This document shows, in pieces, positions 1 to 5,501 of a stretch of 6,655 nucleotides of DNA (within the stretch, counting starts at the first letter, position 1; each line of letters opens with the position of its first letter). The stretch is taken from the NCBI GenBank assembly GCA_003222855.1, contig QHXH01000343.1, forward strand, positions 4,206 to 10,860. Reading direction: 5' to 3'. A model generated the notes under the pieces. It was given only the letters and a program-made list of their open reading frames with translations, was not told the origin of the DNA and did not search any database. Position numbers and translations under genes: made by a program. Source of the DNA: Acidobacteriota bacterium. GTDB lineage: Bacteria; Acidobacteriota; Blastocatellia; Pyrinomonadales; Pyrinomonadaceae.

Positions 1-9
1 TTCTGTTGT

Positions 10-28
10 TCCCTCTGCGTCTCTGCGG
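10..28. repeat. CTCTGCG-type short tandem motif just past the M28 stop
   Basis: Two adjacent octamers, CTCTGCGT (13-20) and CTCTGCGG (21-28), lie between the window edge and the stop codon of the M28 peptidase. Read on the minus strand this is CCGCAGAGACGCAGAGG. From memory, this phrase recurs in intergenic DNA of several environmental phyla, including Acidobacteriota. Only one copy is in the window, so its status as a dispersed repeat cannot be shown here. The 47 bases to the left of the peptidase stop contain nothing else I can identify. Confidence 0.35.
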
Positions 29-47
29 CATTCTTTCCGGTTTCGTC

Positions 48-1067
48 CTAAGGTTTTCCGTCCTTGCTCCATTGTGGCTTGAAATCGGTATTCACCAGCC
101 ACTCCACCGGCCCAACCATCGATGCAATCGCCTCGGTCATGTGGGCAAAGTCAATATGCGCCAAATCATCACTGGGCCGATGATAGTCAGCGTGCAAGCC
201 ATAACTCGATACGGTGTGCGCGATGATCCCCCTGCGAGCGAGCACGTAATTGTCAGACCGCCGAAAGAAGTTTTGTTCGGGATGCGGATCAGCGACCAGT
301 CGCGCGCCGTGCGCGGCGAGCTGCGGGCCAAGATCAGAACGCTCGTATCCGGTTAGCCAGAGTGTGTGCGGCGCAACCGCCGAATCAGCCCTGCCGATCA
401 TTTCAAATTCAAGGTTAGCTACAAAGCTTTCTACCGGTACGGGCGGATGTTCCTGAAAATATCTGGCCCCATAGCCACCAATTTCTTCGCTGCCAAATAA
501 AGCAAAGACGACTGTGCGTTTCGGTTTTGGGCCTTTCGCAAGCGCTTCGGCCAGCTCTAAAACCGCGGTGACACCGGACGCATCGTCATCCGCACCGTTG
601 AAGATATTATCGCCCGGCATCCCTGGGCGTACGCCCAGATGATCGAGATGGGCCGAAAGCAGGATCGCCTCTTTCGACCATTTCGGATCGCTGCCGCGAA
701 GGATTCCTAAACAGTTCGTGGTCCTTGATTCGACCGGCGGCGCATCGAGCGCCGCTCCTCGTGGGCTTCTCGAGAACTTTACCGTTTGCAGATAATCACC
801 ATTGTCGCCCGCAGGCTCAATCTTCAGCAGCTTCAACTGCGAGGCTATGTATTTTGCCGCGGCAAGTTCATCGGCAGTCGCGCTGCCGCGCCCGCGCATT
901 TCGTCGCCGGCGAGAGCGTTCATGTAGTTTCGTACGCTCTTCTCCGAAACAGTTGTTGTTGGTTTGGAGGTTTGGGCAAGAGCCGGTTGGGTCGACGCAA
1001 GGCCACACCAGGTTATTGACAGCAGGACGGCGACCGCAAGTATTCGATATCTTATTGGCCTCTTCAT
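48..1067 (-). CDS. Secreted M28-family zinc metallopeptidase (aminopeptidase-like)
   Basis: This 339-residue protein is predicted to be exported and to hydrolyse peptides with a co-catalytic two-zinc site. The N-terminus has a basic start (MKRPIRYR), a hydrophobic core at about residues 9-24 and a likely cleavage after ALA (about 31), so it is probably periplasmic or extracellular. The M28 motifs follow in order: SAHLDHLG with zinc ligand His140, NGADDDASG (157-165) with the bridging Asp, FGSEEIG with the Glu194 base and Glu195 ligand, EFEMIGR (220-226), and YHRPSDD with His296. At the fourth metal position the usual Asp-Met is Glu222-Met, a conservative change. The ATG start overlaps the methyltransferase stop as ATGA and follows a good Shine-Dalgarno, so the two are probably translated together. 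Whether it is an aminopeptidase, dipeptidase or other exopeptidase cannot be decided from sequence. Family and export are firm; substrate is unknown. Confidence 0.93.
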   Translation of the reverse strand: MKRPIRYRILAVAVLLSITWCGLASTQPALAQTSKPTTTVSEKSVRNYMNALAGDEMRGRGSATADELAAAKYIASQLKLLKIEPAGDNGDYLQTVKFSRSPRGAALDAPPVESRTTNCLGILRGSDPKWSKEAILLSAHLDHLGVRPGMPGDNIFNGADDDASGVTAVLELAEALAKGPKPKRTVVFALFGSEEIGGYGARYFQEHPPVPVESFVANLEFEMIGRADSAVAPHTLWLTGYERSDLGPQLAAHGARLVADPHPEQNFFRRSDNYVLARRGIIAHTVSSYGLHADYHRPSDDLAHIDFAHMTEAIASMVGPVEWLVNTDFKPQWSKDGKP

Positions 1068-1744
1068 TTCTTCACCTCGCCGCCGATCATTAATGAGCCG
1101 GCTTCGCGATACTTCACAAAGTCTTCTCTGCTCTTGAAAGAGCCGCTCGTGTAATCGTCTGGCACGGGCCGGGGATCGAGCAGACGCTCGTCGCGAATGT
1201 TTGTGAAGCCCGCATCGATGAATAAAGAACGGTAGTCCTCACTGCTCAACAGCTCGACGGGAACATTCAAGTCGTCGATCCATTGATGGGTCGCTTCATT
1301 CTCCCAATAGAGATCGACAACTGCGCAGAACAAGCCGCCGTTTTCCAGGACGCGATGAATTTCGCTCAACGCCTTTGAAATATTTCGATAGTAATAGAGC
1401 GACTCCATCGAAAACGCATGAGTGAATTCATTGTCGTTGAAGGGCAGTTGTTCCGCGCTGGCTATCTCGAAATCGACGTTCGCGTAAGACTGTGAAGCTT
1501 CACGCGCCACACGAATCATCTCGTCAGAAATGTCTATGCCGGTGACGTGGCCGTTGATCGCAAAACCCGCCAACAGACGCGTCGCCCAACCTGATCCGCA
1601 CCCGACGTCCAACACTCGCGCGTTGCTGCCAACATTCATGCGCGCGATCGCCTGCTCGCCGACCGGCCGATGGCCGCGCTCCATACTCTCGCCTTTGCCG
1701 GCGCGCGCCCATTCGTTGAATTCGGTGCGAAGTTGTTCGTCCAT
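1064..1744 (-). CDS. Class I SAM-dependent methyltransferase (UbiE/Methyltransf_11-like)
   Basis: This is a 226-residue cytosolic methyltransferase with a Rossmann-type SAM-binding fold. Motif I is VLDVGCGSGWATRLLA (44-59); the acidic residue that binds the SAM ribose is Asp71 in GIDIS; the motif II region is AEQLPF (97-102), followed by LSEIHRVLENGGLF, typical of the Methyltransf_11 group. The C-terminal part (about 140-226) is less typical and probably sets the substrate, which I cannot name. I chose the ATG at 1744-1742. A TTG at 1759 would add five codons lying in a palindromic repeat, while the ATG has a GGA 7 bases upstream. The gene lies 86 bp after the asnS stop, with the repeat between, and overlaps the M28 gene by 4 bp. 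A role in modifying a small molecule or lipid is family inference only. Confidence 0.88.
   Translation of the reverse strand: MDEQLRTEFNEWARAGKGESMERGHRPVGEQAIARMNVGSNARVLDVGCGSGWATRLLAGFAINGHVTGIDISDEMIRVAREASQSYANVDFEIASAEQLPFNDNEFTHAFSMESLYYYRNISKALSEIHRVLENGGLFCAVVDLYWENEATHQWIDDLNVPVELLSSEDYRSLFIDAGFTNIRDERLLDPRPVPDDYTSGSFKSREDFVKYREAGSLMIGGEVKK
1072..1078 (-). promoter_or_regulatory. Ribosome binding site of the M28 peptidase gene
   Basis: On the minus strand GAGGTGA ends 4 bases before the ATG at 1067-1065. It lies inside the 3' end of the methyltransferase gene. It fixes the peptidase start, and together with the ATGA overlap it supports translational coupling. Confidence 0.75.
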
Positions 1745-1750
1745 GCTAAC

Positions 1751-1828
1751 GTCCGACAAACTTCAGTTTGTCGTTATTTCACCAGGAAAGACCGCGCGGA
1801 TTGAACAACAAACTGAAGTTTGTCGGAC
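1751..1828. repeat. REP/MITE-like inverted repeat element A
   Basis: Two arms of 21 bp (1751-1771 and 1808-1828) are perfect inverted copies. Allowing one mismatch they extend to 25 bp (1751-1775 and 1804-1828), enclosing a 28-base loop. Each arm is also nearly palindromic: the left arm region has CGACAAACT-TC-AGTTTGTCG (1754-1773) with 9-bp half-sites. The pentamer GCTAA flanks the element one base out on each side (1745-1749 and 1830-1834), which could be a target-site duplication or chance. It fills the asnS-methyltransferase gap, ending 2 bases from the asnS stop codon. In a minus-strand transcript it would form a strong hairpin. No T-run follows, so it is not a classical terminator. Confidence 0.85.
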
Positions 1829-1830
1829 AG

Positions 1831-3126
1831 CTAAGGCTTTAATCGATAGAGCATCCTGGGAAACGGAATCGTCTCCCGCACGTGCTCGATACCACACATC
1901 CACGCGGTGCAACGTTCGATGCCCATGCCAAAGCCCGAGTGCGGCACGCTGCCGTAACGGCGCAGATCGAGATACCATTCGAACGCTTCTTTCGGCAACC
2001 CGTGCGCGGCGATTTGTTGTTCGAGAAACTCAATTGAAGTCGCGCGCTCGCCGCCGCCAATCACTTCGCCGTAGCCTTCCGGCGCCAGCACATCAACGCC
2101 CAGCGCATATTCGTCGCGTTGAGGATCGCGCTTCATATAGAAAGCTTTAACCGCCGCGGGGTAATGATGGACCATCACCGGTCGATCGTATTTGCCTGAA
2201 AGATATGTTTCATCCGGCGCGCCGAGATCGCCGCCCCACGCGAACTTATTTTCCAGCGCGCCCTGCTCAAATCCTTCGTGCAGCATCTTCACTGCGTCGT
2301 CATAATGCAGGCGCGGAAACGGCGGCACGATTGATTCGAGTTTCGATGTGTCGCGTTCCAGGGTCTTCAATTCTTCCGGTCGCGTTTCCAAAACTCGCGA
2401 CGCGATGTATGAGAGAAATCGTTCGGCCAAATCCATCACATCGTCCAGCGTCGCGTACGCCATCTCTGGCTCGACCATCCAAAACTCGGTCAGGTGCCGG
2501 CGCGTCTTTGATTTCTCTGCCCGGAACGTCGGGCCAAAGCAATAAACTTTGCCGAACGCGGCTGCGGTAGCTTCGTTGTAGAGCTGGCCCGATTGCGTGA
2601 GATAGGCTTTCTCTTCTCCGAAATAGTCCACTTCAAAAAGCGTGGTCGTGCCTTCACAGGCCGCCGGCGTGAAGATGGGCGTATCAGCCAACGTGAACCC
2701 ATCGTTATCAAGAAAATCGCGCACGGCTTTGATGACCGTGTGGCGGACTTTCAAAATCGCGTGCTGTTTTTTCGAGCGCAGCCACAGATGCCGATTGTCC
2801 AGAAGAAATTCCGGGCCATGTTCTTTCGGCGTGATCGGAAAGTCGTGCGCATTCTGGATGACCTCTGCATCAACGACGTCGATCTCGACTCCGCCGGGCG
2901 CGCGCGCGTCTTCACGCACACGGCCGCTCACGACAAGCGATGACTCCTGGCCCAGGGCTTTTAGCGCGTCCCAAATCTCTGGCGTGACTGCAGTCTTGGC
3001 AACGACGCCTTGCACAACACCCGTGCCGTCGCGCAATTGGGGAAACAGAAGCTTGCCGCTGGAACGCATGTTGTAGAGCCACCCTTTCAGCGTGACTTCC
3101 AAGTTTGAGTCATTAGCCTGTAACAA
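1831..3126 (-). CDS. asnS: Asparagine--tRNA ligase (AsnRS)
   Basis: This cytosolic class IIb aminoacyl-tRNA synthetase charges tRNA-Asn with asparagine using ATP. It has 431 residues, normal for bacterial AsnRS. An N-terminal OB-fold anticodon-binding domain spans about 10-92 (VTLKGWLYNMRSSGK, then LRDGTGVVQGVV). The catalytic core has a motif 1 region with TPIFTPAACEGTTTLF (149-164), the amino-acid pocket stretch AYLTQSGQLYNEA, motif 2 FRAEKSKTRRHLTEF (201-215) and motif 3 GFGMGIERCTAW (398-409). The EGTTTLFEVDYF and QLYNEA phrasing separates it from AspRS. The start is an inferred TTG at 3126-3124: the frame is open back to a stop at 3181-3183 with no ATG or GTG, and a weak GGA sits 8 bases upstream. 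Compared with relatives as I remember them, the N-terminus is a few residues short. It lies 106 bp after the sugar kinase, with repeat element B between. Confidence 0.96.
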   Translation of the reverse strand: MLQANDSNLEVTLKGWLYNMRSSGKLLFPQLRDGTGVVQGVVAKTAVTPEIWDALKALGQESSLVVSGRVREDARAPGGVEIDVVDAEVIQNAHDFPITPKEHGPEFLLDNRHLWLRSKKQHAILKVRHTVIKAVRDFLDNDGFTLADTPIFTPAACEGTTTLFEVDYFGEEKAYLTQSGQLYNEATAAAFGKVYCFGPTFRAEKSKTRRHLTEFWMVEPEMAYATLDDVMDLAERFLSYIASRVLETRPEELKTLERDTSKLESIVPPFPRLHYDDAVKMLHEGFEQGALENKFAWGGDLGAPDETYLSGKYDRPVMVHHYPAAVKAFYMKRDPQRDEYALGVDVLAPEGYGEVIGGGERATSIEFLEQQIAAHGLPKEAFEWYLDLRRYGSVPHSGFGMGIERCTAWMCGIEHVRETIPFPRMLYRLKP

Positions 3127-3149
3127 TGTAAAAGTCCATTCGCCGAAAA

Positions 3150-3225
3150 CGGGGCAGTAGCCCGACCGTAAGGGAGGGCGTCATGAGGACGACACGCCCT
3201 TGCTGGCGCGCGGGCTACTGCCCCG
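3150..3225. repeat. REP-like palindromic element B, possible weak terminator
   Basis: Outer arms CGGGGCAGTAGCCCG (3150-3164) and CGGGCTACTGCCCCG (3211-3225) are perfect 15-bp inverted copies. An inner stem AGGGCGT (3175-3181) and ACGCCCT (3194-3200) gives a two-step cruciform. The element fills most of the gap between the sugar kinase stop (3233) and the asnS start (3126). On the minus strand the outer stem is followed by GTTTTC, a very short T-run, so it might attenuate readthrough into asnS; as a terminator this is weak. The phrases GCAGTAGCCCG and AAGGGAGGGCG resemble intergenic repeats I recall from Acidobacteriota. This is memory, not a search. Confidence 0.85.
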
Positions 3226-3232
3226 CTTTGTG

Positions 3233-4273
3233 TTACGCGATTCTCTCCTTAATCATTCGCTGTAAAACTGGAAAGCGCTCCAACCATTCGGCCGCCTGCA
3301 GCACAATCTGAAAAGTAGGACGAATATGTCTTTCGTAAAATGCGCCGCGTCCATAAACCGCGGTCTGACATGAGAAAGTGCCAACCGCTTTCAGCCCGCG
3401 CTGGATGGTCATGAGACGAAATTCTTTGCTGAAGTCGTCGGGATCGATCGGCGCCAGGCCGTAACGTCTACGCGTATCGAGAAAAAACAAACGGTGACTG
3501 CGAACCTCGGCCAATGAAGGCGCCGCTGGTTGCCGGTCGAGCAACAAAGAAACCAAATCATAACTGGCCGGTCCCATGCGCGCGTCCTGGTGATCGACGA
3601 TGCGAACCCTGTTTTGCGTGTCCAGCATCAAGTTCGCGGTGTGATAATCGCGATGGCAAAGGACGCGCGTGCAGGCCGCCAATTCCGCGGCGACGTCATT
3701 CAATTCAGCCTTCAGCTCGGATGCCTGTCCATGTGTCAATGTTTCTTTCCGGTAGCTTCCAAAGTAATGCTCAAAAAAGAAGTTCAATTCCCAGGCCAGC
3801 TTTGCCGCGGCTTGAATGCGAGCAATAACTTCGATCGCTTGCTCGAGCAAACCCTCGCGTTCTTCGTCTGACACTTCCTCGAACACCTGGCATAATTGCC
3901 GGCTGCCCAGGTCTTCCTGAACGATGATGCCGGCATCAGCATCCACGTCGTACACCTCCGGCACCGGCAAATTGCAGTCACGGAACAGTCGCGTAACATC
4001 CAGATAAGGATGGACCGACGCGTCGAATGGCTCGGGATAAACCGCCGCAACCGCGTTTCCTTTTTTCCAGGGAATACGAAAGTACTCTCTGGTCGAAGCG
4101 TCTGGCGTCAAGGCAACGATCTTTTTGCGGCCGGTTGCGGTTCGTCCGGCGAGATACACCTCAAGTCGTTCCCGTGCACTGGCGGTGAAAGCGGTTGGAG
4201 TGGATTGAATGACTGAACTCATGCGCTGGGCGTCAGAACCGCCTGCGGTAGCGGGCGGGTTAATCTTTGGCAT
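3233..4273 (-). CDS. AmgK-like sugar kinase (aminoglycoside phosphotransferase fold)
   Basis: This 346-residue cytosolic kinase has the APH/choline-kinase fold. The best match by eye is AmgK, the kinase that phosphorylates the anomeric carbon of MurNAc and GlcNAc during cell-wall recycling. In order: the phosphate-binding strand PDASTREYFRI (57-67, compare the DASFRRY type of AmgK), hinge-like VQEDLGS (118-124), Brenner loop HRDYHTANLM (207-216) with catalytic Asp209 and Asn214, metal-binding VDHQDARMGPASYDLVSLL (226-244) with Asp227, and the C-terminal IQRGLKAVGTF (290-300). It lies 73 bp downstream of a sugar-1-phosphate nucleotidyltransferase, as amgK is paired with murU in Pseudomonas. 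Residues 4-14 (INPPATAGGSD) are encoded by repeat element C. The upstream ATG (4273) has a GAG 8 bases before it; the in-frame ATG at 4222 (329 residues) would skip the repeat but has no visible ribosome site. Fold is certain, AmgK activity likely. Confidence 0.85.
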   Translation of the reverse strand: MPKINPPATAGGSDAQRMSSVIQSTPTAFTASARERLEVYLAGRTATGRKKIVALTPDASTREYFRIPWKKGNAVAAVYPEPFDASVHPYLDVTRLFRDCNLPVPEVYDVDADAGIIVQEDLGSRQLCQVFEEVSDEEREGLLEQAIEVIARIQAAAKLAWELNFFFEHYFGSYRKETLTHGQASELKAELNDVAAELAACTRVLCHRDYHTANLMLDTQNRVRIVDHQDARMGPASYDLVSLLLDRQPAAPSLAEVRSHRLFFLDTRRRYGLAPIDPDDFSKEFRLMTIQRGLKAVGTFSCQTAVYGRGAFYERHIRPTFQIVLQAAEWLERFPVLQRMIKERIA

Positions 4274-4326
4274 GTAGAGATCTCACATGCTAACGATCAA
4301 CCACCTGCTACCGCAGGGGTTCTGAC
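4232..4326. repeat. Imperfect inverted repeat element C overlapping the kinase 5' end
   Basis: Left arm (4232-4258, beginning GTCAGAACCGCCTGCGGTAG) and right arm (4301-4326, beginning CCACCTGCTACCGCAGGGGT) are inverted copies with one single-base indel and a few substitutions. Between them lies a near-palindrome, CATGT-A-GAGATCTC-ACATG (4271-4289). The left arm is inside the sugar kinase reading frame and encodes NPPATAGGSD on the minus strand; the right arm is in the gap after the nucleotidyltransferase. A 7-bp inverted pair, TAACGAT (4291-4297) and ATCGTTA (4329-4335), brackets the right arm. I recall this phrase as a dispersed acidobacterial repeat but cannot verify that here. Confidence 0.75.
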
Positions 4327-4346
4327 TCATCGTTAAGCGAATCTTA

Positions 4347-5363
4347 TCACTGCGATAAGGAGACGACAAAATTCTCGCCTCTTGTTTCACCGCTGAGGGC
4401 CTTCGAGGGTTTGTTTTTGCCGGCCACGACCTCGTTGCGGACGACGACAGAGTTTTCGATTAATTCGCCTTCGCGAATGCGTACGCAATCACCCAGGATC
4501 GCGCGCCGCACGACTGCCCCACGTTCGATCCTGACATCGTCCCAAAGAACGGAATCCCGCACGTCTGCGTGGGAATCGATCGCGGGATTCCGGCCGGTGT
4601 AAAGATCACGACCCTGTTCGCGCAGCAGCGCGAGACTGATATCGAGGTATCGCTGCAAAGTTGAAAGCTCGAACCACATGCCCTCGGCGACGTGGGCGAG
4701 GACGCGCTCGCCTTTCGCAATTGCCTGGGGATAGACGTCCACCACGGTGTCCGAAAAAACGCCTGGCGGGATGTAATCAAAGATGCGTGGCTCGAGGATT
4801 TGAATGCCGGTGAACATCAGCGGCGGCTCGTCAGCGAATGGTTGCGTCACCGGCGGCATGCCTGCAAAACGAGTAACGAAACCATCATTCGTCTCGACCA
4901 TGCTAAAGCGCTCGCGGGCCGTGTTGCGTTTCAGGACCAGTGTAGCCAAAGCATTCTGCGCGCGATGTTGGGCCATTGCTGCATTCAGATCCAGGTTCGT
5001 AATCAGTTTGCCGTTAACAACTGCGAAGGTTTCGCCTTCAAATAAGTCGCGCGCATTGTCAAGCGCACCGCTGGTCCCCAGAATCACCGGCTCGTGCACG
5101 TACTTGAGATGCACGCCAAAATTGCTGCCATCACCGAGTGAGCGCCGCACCGAGTCGGGCTCGTGATGCAGGTTCACGATCACGTCTTTAATTCCGAAGC
5201 TCGCCAGGTATTCAGCGGTATAACCAACCAGCGGTTTGCCCAGAACGGGCAGCGCCGGTTTAGTGCGATCGGCAGTCAACGGCCACAGACGCTCACCAAA
5301 TCCCGCTGCCAGAATCATTCCCTTCATCAAAGCCATTCTAATAGAAAACGCTCCGGCGGCCAC
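4347..5363 (-). CDS. NDP-sugar nucleotidyltransferase with C-terminal beta-helix tail (MurU/GlmU-like)
   Basis: This 338-residue cytosolic protein belongs to the NTP-transferase family that makes NDP-sugars from an NTP and a sugar 1-phosphate. The signature MILAAGFGERLWPLT (16-30) with RTKPALPVLGKPL (33-45) gives the nucleotide-binding loop and the conserved Lys35. ILGTSGAL (94-101) is the base/sugar contact loop. Residues about 262-312 (DSHADVRDSVLWDDVRIERG onward) look like left-handed beta-helix hexapeptide turns. Neighbouring kinase and NagZ-like genes suggest MurNAc-1-P or GlcNAc-1-P as substrate, but Pseudomonas MurU is much shorter, so mannose- or glucose-1-P enzymes remain possible. 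The usual metal-binding Asp of NGD is Lys119 (NGK), and the second, in DxGT, is Glu232 (ELST). The GTG start at 5363 follows AGGAG by 9 bases; the family core begins at Met13 (5327), with another ATG at 5336. The gene ends in tandem TGA-TAA stops. Confidence 0.85.
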   Translation of the reverse strand: MAAGAFSIRMALMKGMILAAGFGERLWPLTADRTKPALPVLGKPLVGYTAEYLASFGIKDVIVNLHHEPDSVRRSLGDGSNFGVHLKYVHEPVILGTSGALDNARDLFEGETFAVVNGKLITNLDLNAAMAQHRAQNALATLVLKRNTARERFSMVETNDGFVTRFAGMPPVTQPFADEPPLMFTGIQILEPRIFDYIPPGVFSDTVVDVYPQAIAKGERVLAHVAEGMWFELSTLQRYLDISLALLREQGRDLYTGRNPAIDSHADVRDSVLWDDVRIERGAVVRRAILGDCVRIREGELIENSVVVRNEVVAGKNKPSKALSGETRGENFVVSLSQ

Positions 5364-5370
5364 TCATAAG

Positions 5371-5377
5371 CGCTCCT
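5371..5377 (-). promoter_or_regulatory. Ribosome binding site deciding the GTG start of the nucleotidyltransferase
   Basis: On the minus strand AGGAGCG lies at 5377-5371, with AGGAG 9 bases before GTG (5363-5361). The internal ATGs at 5336 and 5327 have no comparable site: the nearest GGAG is 14 bases before 5336. This favours the GTG and an extra 12 residues before the family core. Confidence 0.6.
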
Positions 5378-5492
5378 ACTATTCGCAATAAGAAAACTAC
5401 TCGTAATAAGAAAAATATTTTCCTAATCCATTTGAAGCTGCATCGTTTAGTGTCGTAAGCTAGCCGCGGCCTTTTCATATCGCAATTCATTC

Positions 5493-5498
5493 AGGGGA
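5493..5498 (+). promoter_or_regulatory. Ribosome binding site of the nagZ-like gene
   Basis: AGGGGA ends 3 bases before the ATG at 5502-5504. The spacing is tight but usable, and it supports this start. The protein core (LPFEQQIGQFFFIG) begins within ten residues of it. Confidence 0.5.
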
Positions 5499-5501
5499 CA
5501 A

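Larger units (their letters stand above)
5364..5501. promoter_or_regulatory. Divergent intergenic region between nucleotidyltransferase and nagZ-like gene
   Basis: This 138-bp stretch should hold promoters for both directions, since the genes on either side are read outward from it. It is more AT-rich than its neighbours. It contains an imperfect direct repeat, TCGCAATAAGAAAA (5383-5396) and TCGTAATAAGAAAA (5401-5414), with one mismatch and an 18-base offset; CTAC precedes each copy. Just beyond is the palindrome AAAATATTTT (5412-5421). These could be an operator or a helical-phase pair of binding sites, but I find no convincing -35/-10 pair on either strand. Promoter presence is inferred from gene orientation. 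Confidence 0.5.

Noticed and set aside
1530..2150. Plus-strand open frame of 206 codons opposite the methyltransferase/asnS junction
   Set aside because: It lies antisense to two well-supported genes and across a repeat, and its product is Arg/Ser/Ala-rich with no recognisable domain, as expected of a shadow frame in GC-rich DNA.
2593..3076. Plus-strand open frames opposite asnS (116 and 144 codons)
   Set aside because: They are entirely antisense to conserved asnS coding sequence, with no domain-like pattern or convincing ribosome site.
3514..4216. Plus-strand open frames opposite the sugar kinase
   Set aside because: They are antisense to conserved kinase motifs and have low-complexity composition; they are best explained as mirror frames.
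1742..4295. Shared 10-mer CATGCTAACG at 1742-1751 and 4286-4295, considered as a common repeat boundary
   Set aside because: In a window of this size several 10-base matches are expected by chance, and the surrounding sequences of elements A and C do not align.
4343..4359. CTTATC-ACTGC-GATAAG hairpin over the nucleotidyltransferase stop codon, considered as a terminator
   Set aside because: It has only a 6-bp AT-rich stem and no T-run after it on the minus strand, so it is too weak to call.
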